Assembly (NCBI RefSeq): GCF_009765685.1
Contig: NZ_LMUY01000151.1
Span: 120,034 to 184,033 of the forward strand
Length of the DNA: 64,000 bases
Source: Acidisphaera sp. L21
Lineage (GTDB): Bacteria; Pseudomonadota; Alphaproteobacteria; Acetobacterales; Acetobacteraceae
Direction: 5' to 3'
Positions 16,485-25,158 of the stretch are shown one piece after another. The position numbers were made by a program, and so were the translations under genes. Every line of letters begins with the position of its first letter. Position 1 is the stretch's first letter. The notes under the pieces were generated by a model. It saw only the letters and a program-made list of their open reading frames with translations, was not told the DNA's origin and ran no database searches.

Positions 16485-18287
16485 ATGGACCAGTCGAACG
16501 GACACGCCAACGAAGGCGCGCGCCGCCTACGCAGCCGCCGGTGGTTCGACGATGCGCACAACCCCGGGATGACGGCGCTGTACCTCGAGCGGTACATGAA
16601 TTTCGGGATCACGCGGGAGGAGTTGACCGGCGGCAAGCCGATCATCGGGATCGCGCAGACCGGCAGCGATCTGTCCCCCTGCAACCGGCACCATGTGGAA
16701 TTGGCGAAGCGCACGCGGGACGGGATTCGCGACGCGGGGGGCATTCCGATGGAATTCCCGATGCATCCGATCCAGGAAACCGGGAAGCGGCCGACCGCGG
16801 CGCTGGACCGGAACCTGGCGTATCTCGGTTTGGTGGAGGTGTTGCACGGCTATCCGCTGGATGGCGTGGTGCTGACGACCGGGTGCGACAAGACGACGCC
16901 GGCCTGCCTGATGGGAGCGGCGACGGTGAACATCCCGGCCATCGTGCTGTCTGGCGGGCCGATGCTGGATGGATGGTGGAAGGGGCGGCTGTCCGGGTCC
17001 GGCACGATCGTGTGGGAGGCGCGCAAGCTGCTGGCGGAGGGGGAGATCGACTACCAGCAGTTCATGGACATGGTGGCGAGTTCGGCGCCCTCGCCGGGTC
17101 ATTGCAATACGATGGGCACGGCGACCAGCATGAACAGCCTGGCGGAGGCGCTGGGGATGTCGCTGCCGGGCTGCGCCGCGATCCCGGCGCCGTATCGGGA
17201 GCGGTCATGGATGGCGTATGAGACCGGGCGGCGGATTGTGGCGATGGTGCATGAAAATCTGCGGCCGTCGGACATCATGACGCAGCACGCGTTCGAGAAT
17301 GCGGTGGTTGCGGCAGCGGCGCTGGGCGCCAGCAGCAACTGCCCGATCCATATGGTGGCAATCGCGCGGCACATGGGCGTCGAGCACAATCTGGACGATT
17401 GGCAGCGGCTGGGGGCGGAGATTCCGCTGCTGGTGGATTGCCAGCCGGCGGGGCGGTTCCTGGGCGAGGGATTTCATCGCGCCGGCGGCGTGCCCGGCGT
17501 GATGCGGGAGTTGCTGGCGGCGGGCAAGCTGCATGGCGAGGTGCGCACCGTGACCGGGCGAACGCTGGCGGAGGATCTGGCGGGGGTCGAGGCGGCCGAT
17601 CGCGAGGTGATCCGCAGCTACGATGCGCCAATGATGTCGCATGCCGGGTATGTGGTGATGAGCGGGAATTTGTTCGAGTCCGCCGTGATGAAGACCAGCG
17701 TGATCGACCCGGCGTTCCGTGCGCGCTTCCTGTCCGATCCGGCGCATCCGAACGTGTTCGAGGGCAAGTGCGTGGTGTTCGAGGGGCCGGAGGATTACCA
17801 CGAGCGCATCGAGGACCCGGATTTGGGGGTGGACGAGCACTCGCTGCTGATCATCCGCAATTGCGGGCCGATCGGGTATCCCGGCGGGGCGGAGGTGGTG
17901 AACATGCAGCCACCGGCGGCCCTGCTGAAGCGCGGGATCGACACGTTGCCGACGATGGGGGATGGGCGGCAATCCGGCACCAGCGGCAGTCCGTCCATCC
18001 TGAACGTGTCGCCCGAGGCGGCGGTGGGCGGCGGGTTGGCGCTGCTGCGCACCGGCGACCCGATCCGGATCGATCTGAACACGCGCAAGGTGGACGTGCT
18101 GATCCCGGAGGCGGAATTGACGGCGCGGCGTGCCGCCTGGACGCCGCCGAAGCTGGATAACAAGACGCCGTGGGAGGAGATCTATCGTTCCATGGTGGGG
18201 CAGCAGGGCACAGGGGCGTGTCTGGAAACGGCGACGCTATACCTGGACATCATCGAGACACGCGGCGAGTCGCGACACAACCACTGA
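16485..18287 (+). CDS. IlvD/Edd-family aldonate dehydratase (XylD-like)
   Basis: 600-residue Fe-S dehydratase that converts a sugar acid to a 2-keto-3-deoxy acid. Probable cluster ligands are C66 (SPCNRH), C134 (GCDKTTP) and C207 (GHCNTMG). From memory it resembles Caulobacter D-xylonate dehydratase closely along its length, including MTALYLERYMNFGIT near the N-terminus, and is longer than biosynthetic IlvD. D-xylonate, L-arabinonate or a related aldonate is therefore the likely substrate; sequence alone cannot decide. It precedes an SDR and an FAH hydrolase that would perform the next two steps. Confidence 0.88.
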   Translation: MDQSNGHANEGARRLRSRRWFDDAHNPGMTALYLERYMNFGITREELTGGKPIIGIAQTGSDLSPCNRHHVELAKRTRDGIRDAGGIPMEFPMHPIQETGKRPTAALDRNLAYLGLVEVLHGYPLDGVVLTTGCDKTTPACLMGAATVNIPAIVLSGGPMLDGWWKGRLSGSGTIVWEARKLLAEGEIDYQQFMDMVASSAPSPGHCNTMGTATSMNSLAEALGMSLPGCAAIPAPYRERSWMAYETGRRIVAMVHENLRPSDIMTQHAFENAVVAAAALGASSNCPIHMVAIARHMGVEHNLDDWQRLGAEIPLLVDCQPAGRFLGEGFHRAGGVPGVMRELLAAGKLHGEVRTVTGRTLAEDLAGVEAADREVIRSYDAPMMSHAGYVVMSGNLFESAVMKTSVIDPAFRARFLSDPAHPNVFEGKCVVFEGPEDYHERIEDPDLGVDEHSLLIIRNCGPIGYPGGAEVVNMQPPAALLKRGIDTLPTMGDGRQSGTSGSPSILNVSPEAAVGGGLALLRTGDPIRIDLNTRKVDVLIPEAELTARRAAWTPPKLDNKTPWEEIYRSMVGQQGTGACLETATLYLDIIETRGESRHNH

Positions 18288-19064
<777 letters not shown>

Positions 19065-19094
19065 TCACTAGGTTTGTTGGGGAAAGACACGAAC

Positions 19095-19940
19095 ATGAAG
19101 TTGCTCCGAGTTGGCGCGCCCGGCGCCGAGAAGCCGGCCATTTTGGCCGCAGACGGCACCACACGGGATCTGTCGGCGCATATCGGCGACATCGACGGGG
19201 CGGCGCTATCGCCGGCTGGGTTGGCGAAGATTGCGGCGCTCGACATCAACAGCCTGCCAGTGGTGGCGGGGACGCCGCGCATCGGCTCGTGCGTGGTGCG
19301 GCCGATGAACTTCATCTGCATCGGGCTGAACTACGCCGATCACGCCGCGGAAACGGGTGCGGCGATCCCGAAGGAACCGATCGTGTTCCTGAAGTCGCTG
19401 GGCGCGTTTAGCGGCCCGAATGACGACGTGATGATCCCGCGCGGGTCCAAGAAGACCGATTGGGAGGTCGAATTGGGCATCGTGATCGGCAGCAAGGCGT
19501 CCTACGTGACGGAAGACAAGGCCCTGGATTACGTCGCCGGGTATTGCGTGGTGAATGACGTCAGCGAGCGGGAATTCCAGGCCGAGCGCGGCGGCACCTG
19601 GGACAAGGGCAAGGGCTGCGACACGTTCGGCCCCACCGGCCCGTGGATGGTGACGAAGGACGAGGTCCCGGATCCTCAGAATCTGTCGCTGTGGTGCGAG
19701 GTGGACGGCAAGAAAATGCAGAACGGCAGCACGAAGACGATGATCTTCGGCGTGAAGCATGTGGTTAGCTACGTCAGCCATTTCATGACGTTGCACCCCG
19801 GCGACATCATCGCCACCGGCACGCCGCCGGGTGTGGGGCTGGGCATCAAGCCGGAGCCGATCTTTTTGAAGGTCGGCCAGGTGATGCGGTTGGGCGTGCA
19901 GGGGCTGGGTGAGCAGCAGCAGAAGCTGGTGGCGGCGTAA
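19095..19940 (+). CDS. FAH-family 2,4-diketo-3-deoxy-aldonate hydrolase
   Basis: 281-residue fumarylacetoacetate hydrolase-fold enzyme. The metal ligands of the family are visible: E124 and E126 in WEVELG and D155 in VNDVSER, with FICIGLNYADHAAE near 73-86. Sequence and length fit the group that hydrolyses 2,4-diketo-3-deoxy-L-fuconate or -rhamnonate, or the pentonate analogue, to pyruvate plus a 2-hydroxyacid. The frame opens 7 codons earlier, but the ATG at 19095 has GGGGAAAG upstream and gives the usual MKLLR start. Together with the two preceding genes it completes a non-phosphorylative route. Confidence 0.87.
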   Translation: MKLLRVGAPGAEKPAILAADGTTRDLSAHIGDIDGAALSPAGLAKIAALDINSLPVVAGTPRIGSCVVRPMNFICIGLNYADHAAETGAAIPKEPIVFLKSLGAFSGPNDDVMIPRGSKKTDWEVELGIVIGSKASYVTEDKALDYVAGYCVVNDVSEREFQAERGGTWDKGKGCDTFGPTGPWMVTKDEVPDPQNLSLWCEVDGKKMQNGSTKTMIFGVKHVVSYVSHFMTLHPGDIIATGTPPGVGLGIKPEPIFLKVGQVMRLGVQGLGEQQQKLVAA

Positions 19941-19953
19941 GCGGCAAGAAAAT

Positions 19954-19980
19954 CCGCCCCTCCCCCTGGGAGAGGGGCGG
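19954..19980 (+). terminator. Hairpin after the sugar-acid operon
   Basis: A 9-bp GC stem (CCGCCCCTC pairing with GAGGGGCGG) with a 9-nt loop, starting 14 bp after the FAH gene and ending 22 bp before the cardiolipin synthase start. No T-run follows. It probably marks the end of the operon but could be leaky. Confidence 0.5.
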
Positions 19981-20002
19981 CTGACCGGCTAAGGCAGCCG
20001 GC

Positions 20003-21427
20003 ATGAATGACTTCTGGTTGACGTTCCACCTCGTCCGTGCGGACGTCGTCTTCTCCGTCGGGCTGGTCGTGGCGGCCTGCGTCACCTGGCACGTGCTGTT
20101 GCGCAAGCGGGAGGTCGCGTCCGCCGTTGGGTGGATCGGGCTGGCGTGGTTCGCCCCGATCACCGGCGCGCTGGTGTATTTCGTATTCGGCGTGAATCGC
20201 GTGCAGCGCCGGGCAAGGCGGCTGCGATCTACCATTCGCCGTGGTGGCGGGCGCAGCGCCTGGCCCTCCCCCGGGGATGACGACCATCTGGATCCGCTGG
20301 AGCGAGGGATCGGCCGGATTACCGCACGGCCGACACTGCCGGGCAACGCGTTGCAGATCCTGCACGATGGCGATCAAGGCTATCCGCTGATGCTGGAGGC
20401 GATTGGGCAGGCGACGCGGACGGTGGGCTTGTCGTCCTACATTTTCCATCTGGACCAATGGGGGACGAAGTTCGTCGATGCGCTAGCCGCGGCGAAGGAT
20501 CGCGGGGTCGAGGTGCGGGTGCTGATCGACGGGATCGGCGGCGGCTGGCTGCGCTCGCCGGTTTATCGCGCGCTGGCAGCGAAGGGGGTCACGGCGGCGC
20601 GCTTCCTGCACTCGCCCCTGCCCTGGCGCATGCCGTTCCTGAACCTGCGGTCGCACAAGAAGATTCTGGTGGTGGATGGGCGCATCGGGTTCACTGGCGG
20701 GCTGAACATCGCCGATGAGAACGTGATGGCGACCAATCCGAAGACCCCGGTGCAGGACACGCATTTCCGCATCGACGGACCGGTGGTGTGCCAGTTGACG
20801 GAGGCGTTTCTGCAAGATTGGTCGTTCGCCACGGACGAGGATCTGGATGGCGATGCCTGGTTTCCGGATATCGATGGGCCGGGCGATGCGCCGGCCCGCA
20901 TCATCGATTCGGGGCCGGACGAGGACATCGAGAAGATCGAGTTCGCGGTGTTGCAGGCCGTCGCCTGCGCACGCACCAGCATCGCGATCATGACGCCGTA
21001 TTTCCTGCCGGATGAGCGGCTGATGACCGCGCTGTCCCTCGCCTCGATCCGCGGCGTGTCGGTGGATATCGTGATCCCCGAGATCAGCGACCATCGGTTC
21101 ATCGATTGGGCGACCTGGGCGAATGTCGGACCGTTGCTGAGCGACGGCGCCCGCATCTGGCGTTGTCCGCCGCCGTTCCGGCATTCCAAGGTGATGGTGG
21201 TGGATGGCGAGTGGTCGATGGTCGGGAGCTGCAATTGGGACATGCGCTCCTTTCGGTTGAACTTCGAATTATGTCTGGAGGTCTATAGCAACGCGTTTGC
21301 GGAGACGCTGAGCGCGTTGATGCAAAGCAACCGCGGCAAGTCGCTCACCCAGGCGGATCTGGACGGACGCACGCTGCCGGCGCGGCTACGCGATGCGGGC
21401 GTGCGGCTGATGCTTCCGTACCTCTGA
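20003..21427 (+). CDS. cls: Cardiolipin synthase
   Basis: Inner-membrane phospholipase D-type enzyme that joins two phosphatidylglycerols, or an equivalent pair, into cardiolipin. 474 residues: two N-terminal membrane segments (about 10-32 and 42-64), then two HKD motifs. The first is at SHKKILVVDG (about 218-227, with GGLNI after it) and the second is HSKVMVVDG near residue 394, followed by GSCNWD. These are the catalytic pairs of bacterial Cls. The 3' end overlaps the convergent EEP gene by 42 bp. The link to the preceding catabolic genes appears only positional. Confidence 0.92.
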   Translation: MNDFWLTFHLVRADVVFSVGLVVAACVTWHVLLRKREVASAVGWIGLAWFAPITGALVYFVFGVNRVQRRARRLRSTIRRGGGRSAWPSPGDDDHLDPLERGIGRITARPTLPGNALQILHDGDQGYPLMLEAIGQATRTVGLSSYIFHLDQWGTKFVDALAAAKDRGVEVRVLIDGIGGGWLRSPVYRALAAKGVTAARFLHSPLPWRMPFLNLRSHKKILVVDGRIGFTGGLNIADENVMATNPKTPVQDTHFRIDGPVVCQLTEAFLQDWSFATDEDLDGDAWFPDIDGPGDAPARIIDSGPDEDIEKIEFAVLQAVACARTSIAIMTPYFLPDERLMTALSLASIRGVSVDIVIPEISDHRFIDWATWANVGPLLSDGARIWRCPPPFRHSKVMVVDGEWSMVGSCNWDMRSFRLNFELCLEVYSNAFAETLSALMQSNRGKSLTQADLDGRTLPARLRDAGVRLMLPYL

Positions 21428-22024
21428 GGCCTCGGCGACAGAAAGGCGCATCGTGATCGGCCGATGGTCCGATGCACCGCGGGGCAGCACGGCGGCGCCC
21501 TCGCAATGCATGCCGCGCACGACGCAGCGATCCAGCCGCAGGGGCAGCACGTCGCTCATGCGATGGGTGGCGCGGCGGGGGCCGACGTCGCGGAAGCCGG
21601 GGAGCAGCACTGGGCCGACCAGGTTGTAGTCGCCGATGACGGCGGCGTTGTGCGGCAGGCGGGCGGCGATGCGGCGCAGCTGCCGGCGATTGAGGATCTG
21701 GCCGTGTGATAAATGCACGTTGGCGATGGTGAAGCCGCCGAGATCGATGATCTGGGCGACGCGATGCACCATCGTGCCGGAGGGCAGCGGCATGCTGACG
21801 GGTTCGTTGGGCAGCGCGTGGGGCATCCAGACCGCCAGGCCGTGCACCCGGCCGGGAAGCGGGATGCGGTGATAGCCACCACCGACCCGCTGCGGCAGCG
21901 GGTCGATGTCATGCGTGGCCTCTTGCATGAGCAGGATATCCGGCTGCTCCCGTTCGATCAGGTCGACCACTTCCGAAAGGCTTGCACCCACGAGGCGGAG
22001 AAGGTTCCAGCTAATGAGCTTCAC
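21386..22024 (-). CDS. Endonuclease/exonuclease/phosphatase-family protein
   Basis: 212-residue EEP-fold hydrolase. Motifs of the superfamily are present: SWNLLR at 5-10, the metal-binding glutamate in LMQEA, NVHLSHG in the middle, GDYNLVG, and the C-terminal SDHRP with the catalytic His. There is no signal peptide or membrane segment. EEP proteins cleave nucleic acids or phospho(di)ester lipids; the neighbouring cls gene, convergent with a 42-bp overlap, hints at lipid or DNA phosphodiester chemistry, but the substrate cannot be assigned. Confidence 0.85.
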   Translation of the reverse strand: MKLISWNLLRLVGASLSEVVDLIEREQPDILLMQEATHDIDPLPQRVGGGYHRIPLPGRVHGLAVWMPHALPNEPVSMPLPSGTMVHRVAQIIDLGGFTIANVHLSHGQILNRRQLRRIAARLPHNAAVIGDYNLVGPVLLPGFRDVGPRRATHRMSDVLPLRLDRCVVRGMHCEGAAVLPRGASDHRPITMRLSVAEASEVRKHQPHARIA

Positions 22025-22048
22025 GGGAGCGGCCGACCTGTCCGTAGA

Positions 22049-22219
22049 CTAGCGGCGATGCGGGGGAACGTACCGGCGGTGATACGGGCGATGATAGACG
22101 CGGTGCGGCGGCGGGCGGTGATAGCCCTCACGCGGCTGAGCGGAAGCGGTGGTCACGCCGGTCAGCGACACCAATCCGACCGTGAGCGCCACGGCGGCAA
22201 GCTTAAGCAGATGATTCAT
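22049..22219 (-). CDS. Small secreted His/Arg/Pro/Tyr-rich protein, 56 aa
   Basis: A short gene read directly: ATG at 22219, TAG at 22049-22051. Residues 1-28 form a clear Sec signal peptide (MNHLLKLAAV..., ending TTASA before QPR). The mature part is only about 28 residues, nearly all His, Arg, Pro and Tyr, with repeated YHR/HRP units. Such tails are seen in small periplasmic alphaproteobacterial proteins of unknown function; metal or surface binding is a guess. It lies 24 bp upstream of the EEP gene on the same strand. Confidence 0.7.
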   Translation of the reverse strand: MNHLLKLAAVALTVGLVSLTGVTTASAQPREGYHRPPPHRVYHRPYHRRYVPPHRR

Positions 22220-22249
22220 GGGGAGACCTTGTTCGGTGGCGACCGCAGA

Positions 22250-22723
22250 CTAGACGTCTGACGGTTCAAGTAGTTCGTGCCGTATCCGCTTCATCATGTC
22301 TACAAAGGTTGGCTCGGAATAGCCGGGATGAGCGTGCTGAGTCGTTTCTTCGAACCCGAACCCGCAAAAAAGCCTCCGGTTCCCTGTCATCGCCAGCCGG
22401 GTCGATAGCCAGAGATGAGGCAGGCCGCGCCGAGTCGCTTCGGATTGCGCCGCAGCCAGCATGCGGTTGGCGAGGCCTTGGCGTCGATGCGCCGGGTCGA
22501 CGGCGACGCGGCTGATGTAGAGGCCGCCATCTTTTTCCGACCACAACAGGCCGGCGATGTCGGGGGCTGTGGTGACGCCGCCGCCGCCGGCTGCGAGGTG
22601 GGCGCGGATGTCGTCGCCGGTGACGCGCAGGGCGGAGGGCGCCGGGTCGACCTGCCAGGCGGCGAAGGCGCGGCGGACGAGGGCGGCGTAGGCGTCGGCG
22701 TCGGTGGGGAGGAGTGGGCGCAC
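22250..22723 (-). CDS. GNAT-family N-acetyltransferase
   Basis: Acetyl-CoA-dependent acetyltransferase with the central motif A: strand ISRVAVDP followed by the pyrophosphate loop HRRQGLA. The C-terminal GFGFEETTQ segment is also typical. The likely start is the GTG at 22723, one base after the UxaA-family stop, giving 157 residues beginning VRPLLPTDADAY. The frame stays open to 22804, but that stretch overlaps the preceding gene and is Pro/Ala-rich. Translational coupling to the dehydratase gene is probable. The acceptor substrate is unknown. Confidence 0.8.
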   Translation of the reverse strand: MRPLLPTDADAYAALVRRAFAAWQVDPAPSALRVTGDDIRAHLAAGGGGVTTAPDIAGLLWSEKDGGLYISRVAVDPAHRRQGLANRMLAAAQSEATRRGLPHLWLSTRLAMTGNRRLFCGFGFEETTQHAHPGYSEPTFVDMMKRIRHELLEPSDV

Positions 22724-22724
22724 G

Positions 22725-24242
22725 CTACATGGTGGCGCCGATGACCCAGGGGGCGAATTCGGGGCCGCCGGCGTCGAAGGCCTCGCTCTTGGATTTCTCG
22801 CCACTGGCCACGCGCAGCATGCTGTCGAAGATGCGGGCGCCGCAATCCTGCAGGGTTTCCTCGCCGTCCAAGATGGTGCCGCAGTTGATGTCCATGTCGT
22901 CCACCATGCGGGTGTACATGGGGGTGTTGGTGGCGAGCTTGATGGACGGCGAGGGTTTGCAGCCGAAGACGCTGCCGCGGCCGGTGGTGAAGCAGACGAG
23001 GTTGGCGCCGCCCGCGACCTGCCCCGTGGCGGCGACGGGGTCGTAGCCCGGCGTGTCCATGAAGACGAAGCCCTTGGCGGTGACCGGTTCGGCGTAGCGG
23101 TAAACCTCCACCAGGTCGGTGCTGCCGGCCTTGGCCATGGCGCCGAGGGATTTTTCCAGGATTGTGGTGAGGCCGCCGGCCTTGTTGCCGGGGGACGGGT
23201 TGGCGTTCATCTCGGCGCCTTCGCGGGCGGTGTACTCCTCCCACCAGCGCATGAGGCCGACGAGTTTCTCGCCGACTTCGCGGGAGCGGGCGCGCCGGGT
23301 GAGGAGGTGTTCGGCGCCATAGGTCTCAGGCGTTTCGGAAAGGATGACGGTGCCGCCCTGGGCCACGAGGAGGTCGCTCGCGATGCCGAGGGCGGGGTTG
23401 GCGGAGACGCCGGAATAGCCGTCGCTGCCGCCGCATTGCAGGGCGACGGTCAGTTCGCTGGCGGGACAGGGTTCGCGGTGGATGGCGTTGGCCTCGGCGA
23501 GGACCTCGCGGACGAAGGCGACGGCGGCTTCGACGGTTTTGCGAGTGCCGCCCATGGTTTGGATGTCCATGTTGCGGACACGCTCGGCCAGGCCGATCTC
23601 GGTCATCATGGAGCCGAGTTGGTTGACCTCGCAACCGAGGCCGAGGACGACGACGTGGCTGAAGTTTACGTGGCGGGCGTAGCCGCCGAGGGTGCGGCGG
23701 AGCAGGCGCAGGGGCTCGCCGTCGGTCATGCCGCAGCCGGTCTTGTGCGTGAGGGCGATGACGCCGTCGACGTTGGGATAATCGGAGAGCGGGTCGGCGC
23801 CGGTGAACGGGTTGCGGCGGAACTGGTCGGCCACCAGCCCGGCGACGTGGGCGGAGCAGTTCACGCTGGTGAGGATGCCGATGTAGTTGCGGGTGGCGAT
23901 GCGGCCATCCGGGCGGCGGATGCCCATGAAGGAGCGGGCCTGGTTGGCGTGGGGGGTGGGCTTGCTGTCGACGCCCCAGGCGTAGTCGTGGTCGTAATCG
24001 CCCATGCCGATATTGTGGGTGTGGACGTGGGTGCCGGCGGCGATCGGTTGGGTGGCGATGCCGATCACCTGGCCGTAGCGACGGACCGCCTCCCCCATCG
24101 CGTGGGCGCGAACCGCGGCTTTGTGGCCGGCGGGAATGCGCTCGGTGGTCAGCACCCCCGGGGCGATCTCCACCCCGGTTTGCAGGGTGGAGCGGGCGAT
24201 GACGACGCCGTCGCTGTCGTTGAGGCGGATGAAGGCGCTCAA
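22725..24242 (-). CDS. UxaA-family altronate/galactarate-type dehydratase
   Basis: 505-residue sugar-acid dehydratase with an N-terminal SAF domain (about 1-95), a linker, and the large catalytic region beginning FMGIRRPDGRIATRN. Cysteines in the conserved GCGM, GLGCEV and QCGGSD segments are probably metal ligands. The start is TTG at 24242, giving the family N-terminus (f)MSAFIRL; it overlaps the TGA of the aldolase gene as TTGA, so the two are translationally coupled. Altronate, galactarate or another aldonate/aldarate could be the substrate. Confidence 0.87.
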   Translation of the reverse strand: MSAFIRLNDSDGVVIARSTLQTGVEIAPGVLTTERIPAGHKAAVRAHAMGEAVRRYGQVIGIATQPIAAGTHVHTHNIGMGDYDHDYAWGVDSKPTPHANQARSFMGIRRPDGRIATRNYIGILTSVNCSAHVAGLVADQFRRNPFTGADPLSDYPNVDGVIALTHKTGCGMTDGEPLRLLRRTLGGYARHVNFSHVVVLGLGCEVNQLGSMMTEIGLAERVRNMDIQTMGGTRKTVEAAVAFVREVLAEANAIHREPCPASELTVALQCGGSDGYSGVSANPALGIASDLLVAQGGTVILSETPETYGAEHLLTRRARSREVGEKLVGLMRWWEEYTAREGAEMNANPSPGNKAGGLTTILEKSLGAMAKAGSTDLVEVYRYAEPVTAKGFVFMDTPGYDPVAATGQVAGGANLVCFTTGRGSVFGCKPSPSIKLATNTPMYTRMVDDMDINCGTILDGEETLQDCGARIFDSMLRVASGEKSKSEAFDAGGPEFAPWVIGATM

Positions 24243-25003
24243 CTGGCACGGACCTCCGACAGGGCGGCGCGGGCGGCGCCGAGCATGAGGCCGCTGTCGT
24301 TGTTGATGGTGACCAGCTTGAAGCCCATGCCGATGGCCTTCTTGGCGTAGGCGGCGCTGCCGCAATGGACGCCGGCGGACAGGCCGCGCTTGGCGGTCTC
24401 CTTCAGCACCTTGTCGTAGATCTTGAGAATCTCCGGCTCCTCGCGGTCGAGGATGGGGATGAGGCCCATGGAGAAGCCGAGATCGGACGGGCCGATATAG
24501 ACGGCGTCGATGCCGGGGACGTCCAGGATCGCCTCGAGATTGGCGACCGCTTCGGCGGTTTCGATCATGGGGAGGCAGAGGACTTCGTCGTTCGCGGTCT
24601 TCTGGTAGCCGGTGCTGACGCCGTAGATGCCGGCACGGATCGGACCGTTGGAGCGGGCGCCCATCGGGGGATATTTGCAGTAGGACACGAAGGCTTTCGC
24701 CTCGGCCACCGTGTTGACCATGGGGCAGATGACGCCGTAGGCGCCGCCATCCAGGACCTTGCCGATGATGCCGGGCTCGTTCCAGGGGACGCGCACCATG
24801 GGGAGGACAGGGTGTGCCTGCATGGCTTGGAAGCAGGTGACCATGGAGAGGTAATCCTGCACGCCGTGCTGCAGGTCCACCGTTACGCTGTCCCAGCCTG
24901 CCTGGGCCATGACTTCGGCGGAGAACCCGTTCGGGATGGCCAGCCAGCCGTTCACCGCCGGCTTACCGGCAGCCCAAAGTTGCTTGATCTTGTTGTTGGC
25001 CAT
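24239..25003 (-). CDS. HpcH/HpaI-family class II aldolase
   Basis: 254-residue TIM-barrel metal-dependent aldolase that cleaves or forms 2-keto-3-deoxy acids with pyruvate. The catalytic His is H46 in DLQHG, the pyruvate-binding Arg is R71 (VRVPW), and the metal ligands are E148 (MIETAEA) and D174 (GPSDL). The ATG at 25003 has GGGAGC upstream; an in-frame Met ten codons earlier is less likely. It is the first gene of an aldolase-dehydratase-GNAT unit and would split the 2-keto-3-deoxy product of the dehydratase into pyruvate and an aldehyde. Confidence 0.88.
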   Translation of the reverse strand: MANNKIKQLWAAGKPAVNGWLAIPNGFSAEVMAQAGWDSVTVDLQHGVQDYLSMVTCFQAMQAHPVLPMVRVPWNEPGIIGKVLDGGAYGVICPMVNTVAEAKAFVSYCKYPPMGARSNGPIRAGIYGVSTGYQKTANDEVLCLPMIETAEAVANLEAILDVPGIDAVYIGPSDLGFSMGLIPILDREEPEILKIYDKVLKETAKRGLSAGVHCGSAAYAKKAIGMGFKLVTINNDSGLMLGAARAALSEVRAS

Positions 25004-25158
25004 GTCTGCGAACGCTCCCGCTGATTTTGGCAAACGCTAGGCCTGGCGGGGCGGGGGGTCAAACCGCCGCGGCGGGTTTCGGCCGAATTCGTGGCGAGCC
25101 AGGCCGCCTAGCCCGGACCGTCGCCAGGGGCTAAACTGGCCTTGTCAGGAGAACGAAG

